DNA of 64,000 nt, taken from Subtercola boreus (GTDB lineage: Bacteria > Actinomycetota > Actinomycetes > Actinomycetales > Microbacteriaceae). Below the pieces are notes generated by a model. That model ran no database searches, was not told the DNA's origin, and saw nothing but the letters and a program-made list of their open reading frames with translations. The stretch's first letter is position 1; the number at the start of each line of letters is the position of its first letter. Positions 55,352 to 64,000 of this stretch are shown here, piece after piece. The stretch spans positions 186,001 to 250,000 of the forward strand of contig NZ_NBXA01000021.1 of assembly GCF_003399625.1 (NCBI RefSeq). The letters run 5' to 3'. Made by a program: the position numbers and the translations under genes.

Positions 55352-55403
55352 GCAGACCGAGCGGGGCCGCTCTTCCTTCGGGAAGGGGCGGCCCCGCTTC
55401 TGC
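55352..55403 (+). terminator. Terminator after glnA
   Basis: A long hairpin. AGCGGGGCCGCTCTTCC (55360-55376) pairs with 55381-55398 around the TTCG tetraloop with one bulge and one mismatch. The outer GCAGA/TCTGC bases (55352-55356 and 55399-55403) extend it. Confidence 0.8.
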
Positions 55404-55438
55404 GTGTCCGGGCTGCGAGTCCGGGCGACGAGCCTGCT

Positions 55439-55645
55439 CTAGCCGAGGACAGGCCGCTCGATCACCGGCAGCAGGAGCGCGCTCCGGCGAGAGACGAACT
55501 CCGACTCGGAGATCGAACCGTGACGGCGCATCCGGCCGAGTTCGCGGAGCCCCTGCTCCACCTCCCGCTCCGCTGCCGCCTCTGCCTCGCTCTTCACGAG
55601 TCTCTGGGCACGGCGGTGGGATTTCAGGAGTCTGGACGCTTTCAC
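55439..55645 (-). CDS. Small charged protein with SHOCT-like C terminus
   Basis: About 68 residues. The helical, basic N terminus (KASRLLKSHRRAQRLVKSEA) is followed by EREVEQGLRELGRMRRHGSI and SESEFVSRRSALLLP. This last part resembles the SHOCT motif (L-x-x-G-x-I-x-x-x-E-F-x-x-x-K-x-x-L-L) found at the end of many bacterial oligomerising proteins. The start is uncertain: GTG 55645 is the nearest in-frame codon, without a clear ribosome-binding site. It lies between glnA and glnE and converges with glnA. Its role is unknown. Confidence 0.55.
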   Translation of the reverse strand: MKASRLLKSHRRAQRLVKSEAEAAAEREVEQGLRELGRMRRHGSISESEFVSRRSALLLPVIERPVLG

Positions 55646-55776
55646 AGATGATTTGTTCGGAGCCGTGGAGACGACCGTTTGCTCCTCGCACCGAAGTTCG
55701 CTGGAATCACTGCAGGTTCTGTGCCAGCGTGACCCGCGACAGGAACTCGAGGTCGAGTGCGTCAGCACACCGCAGC

Positions 55777-58700
55777 CTACTGAACGCCGTAGAAGTCCCG
55801 CTCGAAGACCGCCCGGGAGCGGCGGGTCACGGCCAGATAGTCCTCCTCGAGCGCCGTCGCTGAGCCGGGCGGGTACTCCAGGAGCCGGGCGACACCCTCG
55901 AGCTGCCGGCGGTCGGAGGGAAGCACGTCGACCGTGCGGTTGATCCACAGCGTCATCGCCGAGCGGGCCCGTGAGGCGAAGATCCACGCCTCCCGGAGTC
56001 TTGCGGCATCCTCCTCGTTCACGTACCCGGCTCTGACCTCGGCATCGAGCGCATCGAGGGTCGACGTGGTCTGGAACTCCGGATGCTCGGCCCCGTGCTC
56101 GAGCTGGAGCAGCTGCACATACCATTCGACATCGCTCAGCGATCCCCGGCCGAGTTTCAGGTGGCGGGCGGGGTCCGCTCCCTGCGGCAGTCGTTCCTTC
56201 TCCACCCGCGCCTTGATGCGTTTGACCTCGCGCACCGCGTTCTCCTCGATGGCGCGCGGGTAGCGCACCTCGTCGGCGACCGCCTCGAAGGCGCGCATCA
56301 GGGACACGTCGCCCGCGACTCCCCTGGCGCGAAGCAGCGCCTGTGCCTCCCAGGTCAGGGACCAGCGCTTGTAGTAGGCGCGGTAGCTGTCGAGCGAGCG
56401 CACGACGATCCCGTTCTTGCCCTCGGGGCGGAGGTCGATGTCGAGTTCGAGCGGGAGACGGTGGTCCTCGGTGAGGCGCACCAGTTCGTTCACGATGAAG
56501 CGTGCGACCGACTGGGCTGTTTCGGCGTCGACGGAGACGGCGCGGTAGACGTACATCACGTCAGTGTCCGATCCGAAACCGATCTCGCGTCCGCCGTAGC
56601 GCCCCATGCCGATCACCGCGAACTCGATGCCGTCACCGCGTGCCAGGGCAGCGGAGCCTCGGATCGCGTTCAGCGTCCCCTGGAGGAACACGGTGGTGAT
56701 GTCCGTCAAGCCTTTGGCGAGCTCCTCTACCGTCACCAGCCCGAGGATCGCTGCGCAGGCGAGCCGCAGCACCTCCCGCCGGCGGGCCGACCGGAGCGCC
56801 GCGGCAACGGCGTCGGGGGTGTCGTGGCGCGCGATGATCGCGTCGGTCTCGCCGGTGAGCACGTCGAACGGCCGGGGCCGGAGTTCGTGGTCGTTCTCCA
56901 GCCAGGCTGCGGCCTCGGGGATGCGTTCGAGCAGCTCGGCTGCGAACCGGGAGCCGGAGAGTACCTGCGTGAGGCGTGCTGCGGCGCCCGAGGAGTCCCG
57001 CAGCATCCGCAGGAACCAGTAGGTCTCACCCAGTGTGTCGCTCAGCCGCCGGAAGGCAAGCAGGCCGTAGTCGGGGTCTGCCCCGTTCGCGAACCACTGC
57101 AGCATCACGGGCAGCAGGTGGCGCTGGATGGCGGCGCGCCTCGACATGCCGGCTGTCATCGCCCGGATGTGCCCGAGCGCGCCCTTCGGGTCACGGAAGC
57201 CGATCGCGGCGAGGCGCGCGGTGGCCTGCTCGCTGGTGAGGCTGATCTCGTCGGGCCCGAGCGCTGCGACGGCGGCGAGCAACGGACGGTAGAACAGCCG
57301 CTCGTGGAGTGTGCGCACCCGCACCTTGATCGCGTTCCAGATCTCGAGCAGCGCCGGTGCGCTGGTCGCGAGCTCGGTCGCCCGCGCCAGAACCCGCTGG
57401 CCGAACTCGTCGCGCGGAACGAGATGCGTGCGACTCAGCCGCCGCAACTGCAGCCGGTGCTCCATCAGGCGGAGCACCCGGTAGTCGTGGGCGAACTCGT
57501 GCGCTTCGACCCGCCCGATGTACCCCTGGTCTGCCAGCGCGGGCAGAGCGGCGAGGGTACCGGCCTGGCGCACCAGCGGATCGTTCTGCCCGTGCACGAG
57601 TTGCAGCAGCTGCACGGTGAACTCGATGTCCCTCAGCCCCCCGGGGCCGAGCTTCAGCTGGTAGTCGACCTCGTCTGCCGGGATGTGGTCGGTGACCCGC
57701 TGCCGCATCTTCTGTACCGACTCGACGAACCCCTCCCGCGACGCGCTCGTCCAGACCTTGGGGGCGACCGCCTCGACGTACCGGGCACCGAGCGGGCGAT
57801 CCCCCGCCAGCGGCCGGGCCTTCAGGAGTGCCTGGAACTCCCAGCTCTTCGCCCAGCGCTCGTAGTAGGCGAGGTGCGATTCGAGCGAGCGCACCAGAGC
57901 GCCGGCCTTGCCCTCCGGACGGAGGTTCGGGTCGACCTCCCAGAGCGGCGGCTCCATGGTGGTCTCCATGATGCCGTGCATGGTCATCATGGCCAGGGCG
58001 GTCGCGATGTCGATCGCCCTGCCGGTGCTGAGCCCCGCATCCTCGTCACCCTCGCCGACGAAGATCACGTCGACGTCGCTCACGTAGTTGAGTTCCTGGG
58101 CCCCCGACTTGCCCATGCCGATGATCGCCAGCTTCGTCAGAGCGACCTCGTCGTGCCCGAACACCCATCGGCTCCGGCCCCGGGTGGATGCCCGGCTGCG
58201 CGCACACGCCAGTGAGGCGTCGAGCGCGGCGGCCGCCAGATCGGCGAGGGTGTGGGCGATCGCGCCGACGCCCGCCACGGGGTCGGACTGCTCGAGGTCG
58301 TAGGCGGTGATCTGCGCAAGCACGCGGCGGTACCGGATGCGGAGGAGGGTCCAATCGCCGTCGCCCGAACTGCCGCCGCCCTGCACCGTAGCGAAGCCGT
58401 CGGCGGCAGCGACGGAGTTCAGGAGGTCTTCCTGGAGCTCGTCGGCCGTCGGCAGGCGCGAGATGCGTTCAGCCAGCGCTCCGAGTTCCTCGGGGTGCCG
58501 GAGGAAGAAGTCGCCGAACCCGGCTGACGCACCGACGATCCGCAGCAAGCGGGTGCGCGTCGGTTCCTCAGCGAGCAACGACACCACGGGCGTCGCAGTC
58601 AGGCGCAACAGCCTCACGAGGTAGGTCAGTGCCTGGTCGGGGTCGGCCGTCAGCCGGAGCGACGCGAGCAGATCATCGATGCCGACCGAGCCCAGTTCGC

Positions 58701-58794
58701 TCGCCAGTTCCAGATCCCGCGTCGCCGCCGAGAGTTCTGAGAAGCCGACCCTGGCCAGTTCGGTGAGGCTCAGCGGGCCCTGAATGCGTGCCAT
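55777..58794 (-). CDS. glnE: Bifunctional glutamine synthetase adenylyltransferase/deadenylase
   Basis: A 1005-residue GlnE that adds AMP to, or removes it from, the regulatory tyrosine of GlnA in response to nitrogen status. Two nucleotidyltransferase domains are visible: MGKSGAQELNYVSDVDVIFV in the N-terminal half and MGRYGGREIGFGSDTDVMYV in the C-terminal half. Each is followed by a helical GlnE domain (DYQLKLGPGGLRDIEFTVQLL and HLKLGRGSLSDVEWYVQLLQ). It starts ten bases after the glnA2 stop and forms an operon with it. Its expected substrate, the GlnA encoded at 53917, retains the target tyrosine. Confidence 0.94.
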   Translation of the reverse strand: MARIQGPLSLTELARVGFSELSAATRDLELASELGSVGIDDLLASLRLTADPDQALTYLVRLLRLTATPVVSLLAEEPTRTRLLRIVGASAGFGDFFLRHPEELGALAERISRLPTADELQEDLLNSVAAADGFATVQGGGSSGDGDWTLLRIRYRRVLAQITAYDLEQSDPVAGVGAIAHTLADLAAAALDASLACARSRASTRGRSRWVFGHDEVALTKLAIIGMGKSGAQELNYVSDVDVIFVGEGDEDAGLSTGRAIDIATALAMMTMHGIMETTMEPPLWEVDPNLRPEGKAGALVRSLESHLAYYERWAKSWEFQALLKARPLAGDRPLGARYVEAVAPKVWTSASREGFVESVQKMRQRVTDHIPADEVDYQLKLGPGGLRDIEFTVQLLQLVHGQNDPLVRQAGTLAALPALADQGYIGRVEAHEFAHDYRVLRLMEHRLQLRRLSRTHLVPRDEFGQRVLARATELATSAPALLEIWNAIKVRVRTLHERLFYRPLLAAVAALGPDEISLTSEQATARLAAIGFRDPKGALGHIRAMTAGMSRRAAIQRHLLPVMLQWFANGADPDYGLLAFRRLSDTLGETYWFLRMLRDSSGAAARLTQVLSGSRFAAELLERIPEAAAWLENDHELRPRPFDVLTGETDAIIARHDTPDAVAAALRSARRREVLRLACAAILGLVTVEELAKGLTDITTVFLQGTLNAIRGSAALARGDGIEFAVIGMGRYGGREIGFGSDTDVMYVYRAVSVDAETAQSVARFIVNELVRLTEDHRLPLELDIDLRPEGKNGIVVRSLDSYRAYYKRWSLTWEAQALLRARGVAGDVSLMRAFEAVADEVRYPRAIEENAVREVKRIKARVEKERLPQGADPARHLKLGRGSLSDVEWYVQLLQLEHGAEHPEFQTTSTLDALDAEVRAGYVNEEDAARLREAWIFASRARSAMTLWINRTVDVLPSDRRQLEGVARLLEYPPGSATALEEDYLAVTRRSRAVFERDFYGVQ

Positions 58795-58804
58795 CGGGGC
58801 CTCG

Positions 58805-60142
58805 CTACAGCATCTCCAGGTTGCTCTGCAATTCGAACGGCGTGACCTGGTCGCGGTAGGCGGCCCATTCCTGGCGCTTGTTCAGAAGCACGTAGTTGAA
58901 GACGTGCTCGCCGAGGGTCTCCGCCACCAGCTCCGACTTCTCCATCTCGCCGATGGCCTGGTCGAGGCTCGCGGGCAGAGCGTTGTAGCCGAGCGCGCGG
59001 CGCTCCGTGTCGCTGAGGCTCCAGACGTTGTCCTCGGCCTCGGCGGGCAGCTCATAGCCCTCCTCGATGCCCTTGAGCCCGGCAGCGAGCAGCAGCGAGT
59101 ATGCGAGGTACGGGTTCGCGGCGGAGTCGATCGCCCGGTACTCGACGCGGGACGACTGCCCCTTGTTCGGCTTGTAGAGCGGAACCCGCACCAGCGCAGA
59201 ACGGTTGTTGTGGCCCCAGCAGACGAAGCTCGGCGCCTCGTCGCCGCCCCAGAGCCGCTTGTAGGAGTTCACGAACTGGTTCGTCACAGCCGTGATCTCG
59301 GGGGCATGCTTCAGCAGCCCTGCGATGAACTGGCGGCCGATCTTCGACAGCTGGTACTCGGCCCCGGCCTCGAAGAACGCGTTCGAGTCGCCCTCGAAGA
59401 GCGACATGTGCGTGTGCATGCCCGATCCAGGATGCCCGGAGAGCGGCTTCGGCATGAAGGTCGCATAGACGCCCTGCTCGATCGCCACCTCCTTCACGAC
59501 GGTGCGGAAGGTCATGATGTTGTCGGCCGTCGTGAGAGCGTCGGCGTAGCGGAGGTCGATCTCGTTCTGGCCGGGGCCCGCCTCGTGGTGGCTGAACTCC
59601 ACCGAGATGCCGAGGTCTTCGAGCATCCGCACCGACCGGCGACGGAAGTCGTGGGCCGTCCCACCCGGGACGTTGTCGAAGTACCCCGCCTTGTCGACGG
59701 GCTCGGGGCCGTCGGGGCCGTACTTCGACGACTTCAGCAGGTAGAACTCGATCTCGGGGTGCGTGTAGAACGAGAATCCTCGATCCCCGGCCTTCGCGAG
59801 GGTGCGCTTCAGCACATTGCGAGGATCTGCCACGGCGGGCTGCCCGTCGGGCGTCGTGATGTCGCAGAACATGCGCGCGGTCGGGTCGACCTCGCCTCGC
59901 CACGGCAGGATCTGGAAGGTGGTGGGATCGGGATGCGCGAGCACGTCCGCCTCGAACGAGCGGGTCAGGCCCTCGATGGCACTGCCGTCGAAACCGAGCC
60001 CCTCGGCAAAGGCCCCCTCGACCTCTGCGGGCGCGATGGCCACGGATTTGAGGGTGCCGACCACGTCGGTGAACCACAGCCGAACGAACTTGACACCGCG
60101 TTCTTCAATGGTACGAAGAACGAAGTCGCGCTGCTTATCCAT
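58805..60142 (-). CDS. glnA2: Glutamine synthetase I paralogue GlnA2, not adenylylatable
   Basis: A 445-residue GSI protein. Active-site blocks are GLGFDGSAIEGLTR, PEIEFYLLKSS, HHEAGPGQNEIDLRYADAL, GSGMHTHMSLFEGDSN and RVEYRAIDSAANPYLAYSLL. Where GlnA has the adenylylated tyrosine, this protein reads EDNVWSLSDTERRALG, so GlnE cannot modify it at that position. This matches actinobacterial GlnA2. It heads the glnA2-glnE operon. I find no GTNAC-N6-GAAAC box in its short upstream gap, unlike glnA. In vivo catalytic role is unknown. Confidence 0.92.
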   Translation of the reverse strand: MDKQRDFVLRTIEERGVKFVRLWFTDVVGTLKSVAIAPAEVEGAFAEGLGFDGSAIEGLTRSFEADVLAHPDPTTFQILPWRGEVDPTARMFCDITTPDGQPAVADPRNVLKRTLAKAGDRGFSFYTHPEIEFYLLKSSKYGPDGPEPVDKAGYFDNVPGGTAHDFRRRSVRMLEDLGISVEFSHHEAGPGQNEIDLRYADALTTADNIMTFRTVVKEVAIEQGVYATFMPKPLSGHPGSGMHTHMSLFEGDSNAFFEAGAEYQLSKIGRQFIAGLLKHAPEITAVTNQFVNSYKRLWGGDEAPSFVCWGHNNRSALVRVPLYKPNKGQSSRVEYRAIDSAANPYLAYSLLLAAGLKGIEEGYELPAEAEDNVWSLSDTERRALGYNALPASLDQAIGEMEKSELVAETLGEHVFNYVLLNKRQEWAAYRDQVTPFELQSNLEML

Positions 60143-60184
60143 CGACGGTTGTTACCTCTTTCCGGCACGTGGTTCTGCCGCTAT

Positions 60185-60190
60185 TAGGCT
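60185..60190 (+). promoter_or_regulatory. -10 box for leaderless nadE
   Basis: TAGGCT lies seven bases before the ATG at 60198; no Shine-Dalgarno site is present. Confidence 0.5.
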
Positions 60191-60197
60191 AGTGGCT

Positions 60198-61946
60198 ATG
60201 CCGAGACTTCGCTTAGCGCTGGCCCAAACCAACCCCATTGTCGGAGACCTCGAAGGCAACTCCGCCGAGATCGTCGCCGCCGTCCGCCGCGCCCGGGACG
60301 CGGGCGCCGACCTCGTCGCGTTCGGGGAGATGGCCCTCTCGGGCTACCCCATCGAAGACCTCGCCTCCCGGCCGTCGTTCCTGGCCGCCTGCCGCGCCCG
60401 CGTCGCCGCGCTGGCGACGGAGCTCGCCGAGTCCGGCCTCGGCGACATCGTGGTCGTGGTGGGGCACCCCGACGGGCCGTTCGAGCCCCGCGCCTTCACG
60501 ACCACGAATGCGCCGACGGCGATCGCCCAGAACGTGGCCTCGATCATCCAGAACGGTGAGATCAAGGCCCGCTACGCCAAGCATCACCTGCCGAACTACT
60601 CGGTGTTCGATGAGTACCGGATCTTCATCGCCGGAGACGAACTCCTCGTGCTCCGGATGCGCGGAGTCGACGTCGCGCTCATCATCTGCGAAGACCTCTG
60701 GCGTGACGGCGGGCCGGTGAACCGCGTCGCCTCTGCCGACGCCGGGGTGCTGCTCGTCATCAACGCCTCACCCTATGAGCGCGACAAGAACGAGGTGCGA
60801 CTGCCGCTCGTGGTGCGGCGTGCAAAGGAGAACGACACCATCGTCGCCTACGTGAACATCGTGGGCGGCCAGGACGACCTGCTCTTCGACGGCGACAGCG
60901 TGGTGGTCTCCCCCAGCGGTGAGATCCTGGCGCGCGCACCCCAGTTCCAGCCGCACCTGCTCGTGGTCGACATCGACCCCGAGGCGGCGACGCTGGATGA
61001 TCTGCCCCCGGATGTCGCGCGCGTGACGCTCTCGCTGCCTGCCACCGGCTCCTCCTCGCCGCAGACCGCCCTCACCTCCGACATCGCCGTCGTGCCCGAC
61101 GAACTCGAGCAGGTCTGGAACGCGCTCGTGCTGGGCCTCGGCGACTACGTGCGGAAAAACCGGTTCCGCTCGGTCGTCCTCGGGCTCTCCGGAGGCATCG
61201 ACTCGGCCGTCTGCGCCGTGCTCGCCGCCGACGCCATCGGGGCCACCAACGTGTACGGCGTGTCGATGCCCAGTCGCTGGTCGAGCGATCACTCGCGCTC
61301 CGACGCCGACGATCTCGCAGAGCGGATCGGCGTGCACTACGAGACCCAGGCGATCGCCGATCTCGTGCAGCCCATCGAGACCCAGCTCGCGCTCGACGGT
61401 GTCGCGGCCGAGAACCTGCAGGCGCGCATCCGGGGCATCATCCTCATGGGGCTCTCGAACCAGCTGGGCCACCTCGTTCTCACGACGGGCAACAGGAGCG
61501 AGCTCGCGGTGGGCTATTCGACCATCTACGGCGACTCGGTCGGCGGTTTCGCGCCCCTGAAGGACGTTCCGAAGATGCTGGTCTGGGAGTTGGCTCGCTG
61601 GCGCAACTCCTTTGCAGCGCGGCGCGGCGAGACACCGCCGATACCCGAGAACTCGATCTCGAAGCCCCCGTCGGCCGAACTCCGGCCCGACCAGACCGAC
61701 CAGGACTCGCTGCCCGAGTACGAGATCCTGGACGCCCTCCTGGAGGACTACATCAACGGCGGCTTCGGCCGTGACGAATTGGTCGCCCGCGGTTTCGAGG
61801 CGGAGACCGTCGATCGGATCATCGGTCTCGTCGACCACTCCGAGTGGAAGCGTCGCCAGAGCGCGATCGGCACGAAGATCTCCCGCACCGCCTTCGGGCG
61901 CGACCGTCGCCTACCGATCACCTATCGCCCGACCGCCGTCTCGTGA
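60198..61946 (+). CDS. nadE: NAD+ synthase, glutamine-dependent
   Basis: A 582-residue two-domain enzyme making NAD+ from deamido-NAD+ with glutamine-derived ammonia. The N-terminal nitrilase-type glutaminase has its Glu in VAFGEMALSGYP, Lys in KARYAKHHLPNYSVFDEYR and Cys in ALIICEDLWRDGG. The C-terminal synthetase has the PP-loop LGLSGGIDSAVCAVLAADA and GNRSELAVGYSTIYGD. ATG 60198 (MPRLRLALAQTNPIVGD) fits the family; the open frame upstream lies in the glnA2 gene's complement and is not coding. Confidence 0.94.
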   Translation: MPRLRLALAQTNPIVGDLEGNSAEIVAAVRRARDAGADLVAFGEMALSGYPIEDLASRPSFLAACRARVAALATELAESGLGDIVVVVGHPDGPFEPRAFTTTNAPTAIAQNVASIIQNGEIKARYAKHHLPNYSVFDEYRIFIAGDELLVLRMRGVDVALIICEDLWRDGGPVNRVASADAGVLLVINASPYERDKNEVRLPLVVRRAKENDTIVAYVNIVGGQDDLLFDGDSVVVSPSGEILARAPQFQPHLLVVDIDPEAATLDDLPPDVARVTLSLPATGSSSPQTALTSDIAVVPDELEQVWNALVLGLGDYVRKNRFRSVVLGLSGGIDSAVCAVLAADAIGATNVYGVSMPSRWSSDHSRSDADDLAERIGVHYETQAIADLVQPIETQLALDGVAAENLQARIRGIILMGLSNQLGHLVLTTGNRSELAVGYSTIYGDSVGGFAPLKDVPKMLVWELARWRNSFAARRGETPPIPENSISKPPSAELRPDQTDQDSLPEYEILDALLEDYINGGFGRDELVARGFEAETVDRIIGLVDHSEWKRRQSAIGTKISRTAFGRDRRLPITYRPTAVS

Positions 61947-61958
61947 GACTGCCCTCGG

Positions 61959-61964
61959 TAGACT
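61959..61964 (+). promoter_or_regulatory. -10 box before panB
   Basis: TAGACT lies six bases before the panB ATG. The bases between (GAGGGC) could instead serve as a ribosome-binding site, but they are too close for that. Confidence 0.45.
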
Positions 61965-61970
61965 GAGGGC

Positions 61971-62789
61971 ATGACGGAGCAGTCCCCCCGCAAGCGCGTA
62001 CGCACCCGGCACTTCCAGAACGCGAAGGAGAACGGCGTCCCGATCGTGGGGCTCACCTCCTACGACCAGCTCTCAGCCGCGATCTTCGACGCCGCCGACA
62101 TCGACTTCCTGCTGGTCGGCGACTCAGCGGGGAACAACGTCTTCGGCAACGAGACCACGCTCTCGGTGACGGTCGACCAGCTCATTCCCCTGACGCGGGC
62201 CGTCGCCGGCGCCTCCAAGCGCGCCCTGGTGATTGCAGACATGCCGTTCGGTTCCTATGAAGGCGGCCCCGACGATGCTCTGCACACCGCCGTGCGATTC
62301 ATGAAGGAGTCGAATGCGCACGCTGTGAAGCTCGAGGGCGGCGTGCGGAGCGCAGCGCAGATCCGCCGCATCGTGGATGCCGGAATCCCCGTGATGGGAC
62401 ACATCGGCTTCACCCCGCAGAGTGAGCACGGCCTCGGCGGGCACATCATCCAGGGCCGGGGCGAGGGCGCCGAAGCGCTCGTCGCCGATGCCCACGCCGT
62501 GGAGGACGCGGGGGCCTTCTCCGTTGTGCTCGAGATGGTTCCGAGCGACATCGCCGGCCGCATCACGAAGGAACTCCGTATCCCGACCATCAGTGTCGGT
62601 GCGGGCCCGGACACCGACGGCCAACTGCTCGTCTGGACCGACTTCGCGGGCTTCTCCCAGGGCCGCACCCCCCGCTTCGTTAAGCAGTACGCGAACCTCA
62701 CCCAGGTGCTGACGGAGGCCGTCACCGCGTTTCGCGCCGATGTCGCCTCCGGCGCCTACCCGGCCCCGGAGCACGAGTACGAGGGCTGA
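61971..62789 (+). CDS. panB: 3-methyl-2-oxobutanoate hydroxymethyltransferase
   Basis: A 272-residue TIM-barrel enzyme of pantothenate (coenzyme A) synthesis that transfers a hydroxymethyl group from methylene-THF to ketoisovalerate. Signature blocks are LTSYDQLSAAIFDAADIDFL, LVGDSAGNNVFG, VIADMPFGSYE, VKLEGG and GHIGFTPQSEH, including the Mg-binding aspartates. The distance of 24 bases from nadE suggests possible read-through, but a -10 box is present just before it. Confidence 0.95.
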   Translation: MTEQSPRKRVRTRHFQNAKENGVPIVGLTSYDQLSAAIFDAADIDFLLVGDSAGNNVFGNETTLSVTVDQLIPLTRAVAGASKRALVIADMPFGSYEGGPDDALHTAVRFMKESNAHAVKLEGGVRSAAQIRRIVDAGIPVMGHIGFTPQSEHGLGGHIIQGRGEGAEALVADAHAVEDAGAFSVVLEMVPSDIAGRITKELRIPTISVGAGPDTDGQLLVWTDFAGFSQGRTPRFVKQYANLTQVLTEAVTAFRADVASGAYPAPEHEYEG

Positions 62790-62819
62790 CCGCACTCAGT
62801 GCAGGCGGCGAAGACGGAG

Positions 62820-63005
62820 TCAGTCGTTCGCGGCGTCCTCCTCGGCCCACTTGGCCGAATTCGCGCGGAGCGTCTCGAGGGCGTGCTCGGCCTCTTCCTT
62901 CGTCTCGAACGGGCCGACCCGGTCGGGAGCGGGTGAGACGTAACCGAACTCCACGTCACCGGTGTTGGTGTTGTACCAGTACTGCTTCGAGGGATCGCCT
63001 GACAT
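62820..63005 (-). CDS. Small SPOR-like protein
   Basis: A 61-residue soluble protein reading KQYWYNTNTGDVEFGYVSPA, then DRVGPFETKEEAEHALETLR, the beta-beta-alpha pattern of a SPOR or SPOR-like domain. No signal peptide or membrane segment is visible, unlike typical septal SPOR proteins. Small proteins of this kind occur next to map in many actinobacteria. The ATG at 63005 has a purine-rich upstream sequence (CTTGGAGC). It is divergent from map by 36 bases. Confidence 0.75.
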   Translation of the reverse strand: MSGDPSKQYWYNTNTGDVEFGYVSPAPDRVGPFETKEEAEHALETLRANSAKWAEEDAAND

Positions 63006-63028
63006 GAGTGCTCCAAGGGGTCGTGAAC

Positions 63029-63034
63029 TACGAT
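63029..63034 (+). promoter_or_regulatory. -10 box for leaderless map
   Basis: TACGAT lies seven bases before the map ATG at 63042, and no ribosome-binding site is present. Confidence 0.5.
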
Positions 63035-63041
63035 AGATCCT

Positions 63042-63920
63042 ATGCCCAAGGACTCCGCCGGCCACCTCACCCCGGGCCGGATCTCCCCTCTCCGCACCGT
63101 CCCCGCAGCCATAGGACGACCCGAGTATGTCGGTCGCCAGGAGCCTGACGAGGGCGGCGGCAGCGACGTCTACACGGGCGAACGTCTGCTGGGCATCCGG
63201 GAATCCTCGCGTATCGCCGCGAATGCTCTCGCACACGTCGGAGCCCATGTCGCGCCCGGCGTCACGACGGACGAGTTGGATGCCCTCGGCCACGCCTACC
63301 TCGTCGAGCACGGTGCCTATCCGTCCACGCTCGGTTACCGCGGTTACCCCAAGTCGCTCTGCACGAGCGTGAACGAGGTCGTCTGCCACGGCATTCCCGA
63401 CAGCACCGTGCTGGAGGACGGCGACATCGTGAACATCGACATCACCGCCTACAGGAACGGCATGCACGGCGACACGAACGCCACCTTCTTCGCGGGGCAG
63501 CCCGCCGAAGACGTGCGCCAGCTCGTGGAGCGCACCCGCGAAGCCATGAACCGCGGAATCAAGGCCGTGGCACCCGGCCGGCAGGTGAACGTCATCGGCC
63601 GCGCCATCGAGTCCTACGCCAAGAGATTCGGCTACGGGGTCGTGCGCGACTACACGGGGCACGGCGTCGGCGAACAGTTCCACTCGGGGCTGATCATCCC
63701 GCACTACGATTCGGCACCCCGGTTCGACGACGAGATCCAGGTCGGCATGGTCTTCACCATCGAGCCGATGCTCACGCTCGGCTCCCAGGACAACGAGCTC
63801 TGGCCCGACGGCTGGACGGTCGCCACCCGCGACCACTCGTTCAGCGCGCAGTTCGAACACACACTTGTGGTGACCGAGCGCGGCGCCGAAGTCCTGACCA
63901 TCGCCGACACGGCAGAATAG
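63042..63920 (+). CDS. map: Methionine aminopeptidase, type I
   Basis: Dimetal enzyme of 292 residues that removes the initiator methionine from new proteins. Metal ligands are in [20 protein letters not shown] (two Asp), [12 protein letters not shown] (His), [12 protein letters not shown] (Glu) and [11 protein letters not shown] (Glu). An N-terminal extension of about 40 residues ([20 protein letters not shown]) is typical of the actinobacterial form (MapB type). It is probably leaderless from TACGAT. Confidence 0.95.
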   Translation: MPKDSAGHLTPGRISPLRTVPAAIGRPEYVGRQEPDEGGGSDVYTGERLLGIRESSRIAANALAHVGAHVAPGVTTDELDALGHAYLVEHGAYPSTLGYRGYPKSLCTSVNEVVCHGIPDSTVLEDGDIVNIDITAYRNGMHGDTNATFFAGQPAEDVRQLVERTREAMNRGIKAVAPGRQVNVIGRAIESYAKRFGYGVVRDYTGHGVGEQFHSGLIIPHYDSAPRFDDEIQVGMVFTIEPMLTLGSQDNELWPDGWTVATRDHSFSAQFEHTLVVTERGAEVLTIADTAE

Positions 63921-63967
63921 AACCGCCGGCCGCGTCTCACGGCCGAGACAGAGAACGAGGGAACACG

Positions 63968-64000
63968 ATGACTGGCAGCACGGACTCTTCGATAGCCATC
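63968..64000 (+). CDS. Start of a further gene, cut by the window
   Basis: ATG 63968 begins MTGSTDSSIAI, with GAGG seven bases upstream, 47 bases after the map stop. Only eleven codons are visible; the product cannot be named. Confidence 0.4.
   Translation, partial: MTGSTDSSIAI

Overview
The window is GC-rich chromosomal DNA of an actinobacterium. Family-level markers point to Micrococcales, most likely Microbacteriaceae. The gene neighbourhoods dut-DUF3710-DUF3159, DUF4193/sepH, phosphatase/parC/DUF7455/parE, sigA-murT-gatD, lpd-sucB, DUF4191, glnA/glnE/glnA2 and the actinobacterial DUF3000-RNase D pair are all typical of that group. Many genes start directly behind a -10-like TANNNT box, as expected for leaderless actinobacterial mRNAs. 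I see no rRNA, tRNA, CRISPR array, transposase or phage gene. The genus is not determined.

Layout. 1-5 kb: 3'-truncated ammonium transporter amt (minus) with a GlnR-like box upstream, zapE, a sulfurtransferase-SufE pair and an alpha/beta hydrolase. 5-12.5 kb: DUF3000-RNase D, a two-gene fatty-acid beta-oxidation operon (thiolase, FadB-like), and dxs. 12.6-15.7 kb: two divergent genes for secreted beta-propeller proteins, one with a sortase-like tail. 15.7-23.1 kb (minus): acnA, then the run dut-DUF3710-DUF3159-P-type ATPase. 23.1-32.6 kb: DUF3093, DUF4193, sepH, then a rearranged stretch with a GNAT gene, a phosphatase 3' tail fragment, a second diverged sepH 3' half, a large secreted PD40-like protein, a secreted metzincin and a decayed second metzincin, ending at the intact phosphatase. 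32.6-41.4 kb: parC, DUF7455, parE, gatD, murT, sigA. 41.6-50.3 kb: MFS transporter, PAC2 protein, pepA, lpd, sucB and a repeat-rich pseudokinase-like membrane protein. 50.3-60.1 kb: DUF4191 and a nitrogen-assimilation block (type III glutamine synthetase, RDD protein, glnA, small protein, glnE, glnA2). 60.2-64 kb: nadE, panB, SPOR-like small protein, map and the start of one more gene.

How the parts work together. Nitrogen assimilation is the main theme. Amt imports ammonium, GlnA and the type III enzyme fix it, GlnE adenylylates GlnA (its Tyr402 is present), and GlnA2 lacks that tyrosine. Near-perfect GTNAC-N6-GAAAC boxes lie upstream of amt, the type III synthetase and glnA, which suggests one GlnR-type regulon. 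The AcnA, Lpd and SucB genes serve the TCA cycle, and FadA/FadB feed it.

The most unusual signal is the murT-gatD pair downstream of sigA. GatD has Gly where the class I glutamine amidotransferase nucleophile Cys belongs, and MurT has no cysteine at all, so it lacks the Cys4 zinc ribbon. Microbacteriaceae generally have group B peptidoglycan, in which the D-Glu alpha-carboxyl carries the cross-bridge rather than an amide. I therefore suggest this pair is a repurposed ligase acting at that carboxyl. The second notable signal is the mosaic at 26.1-31.5 kb, which looks like a tandem or Campbell-type duplication junction between phosphatase and sepH 3' ends.
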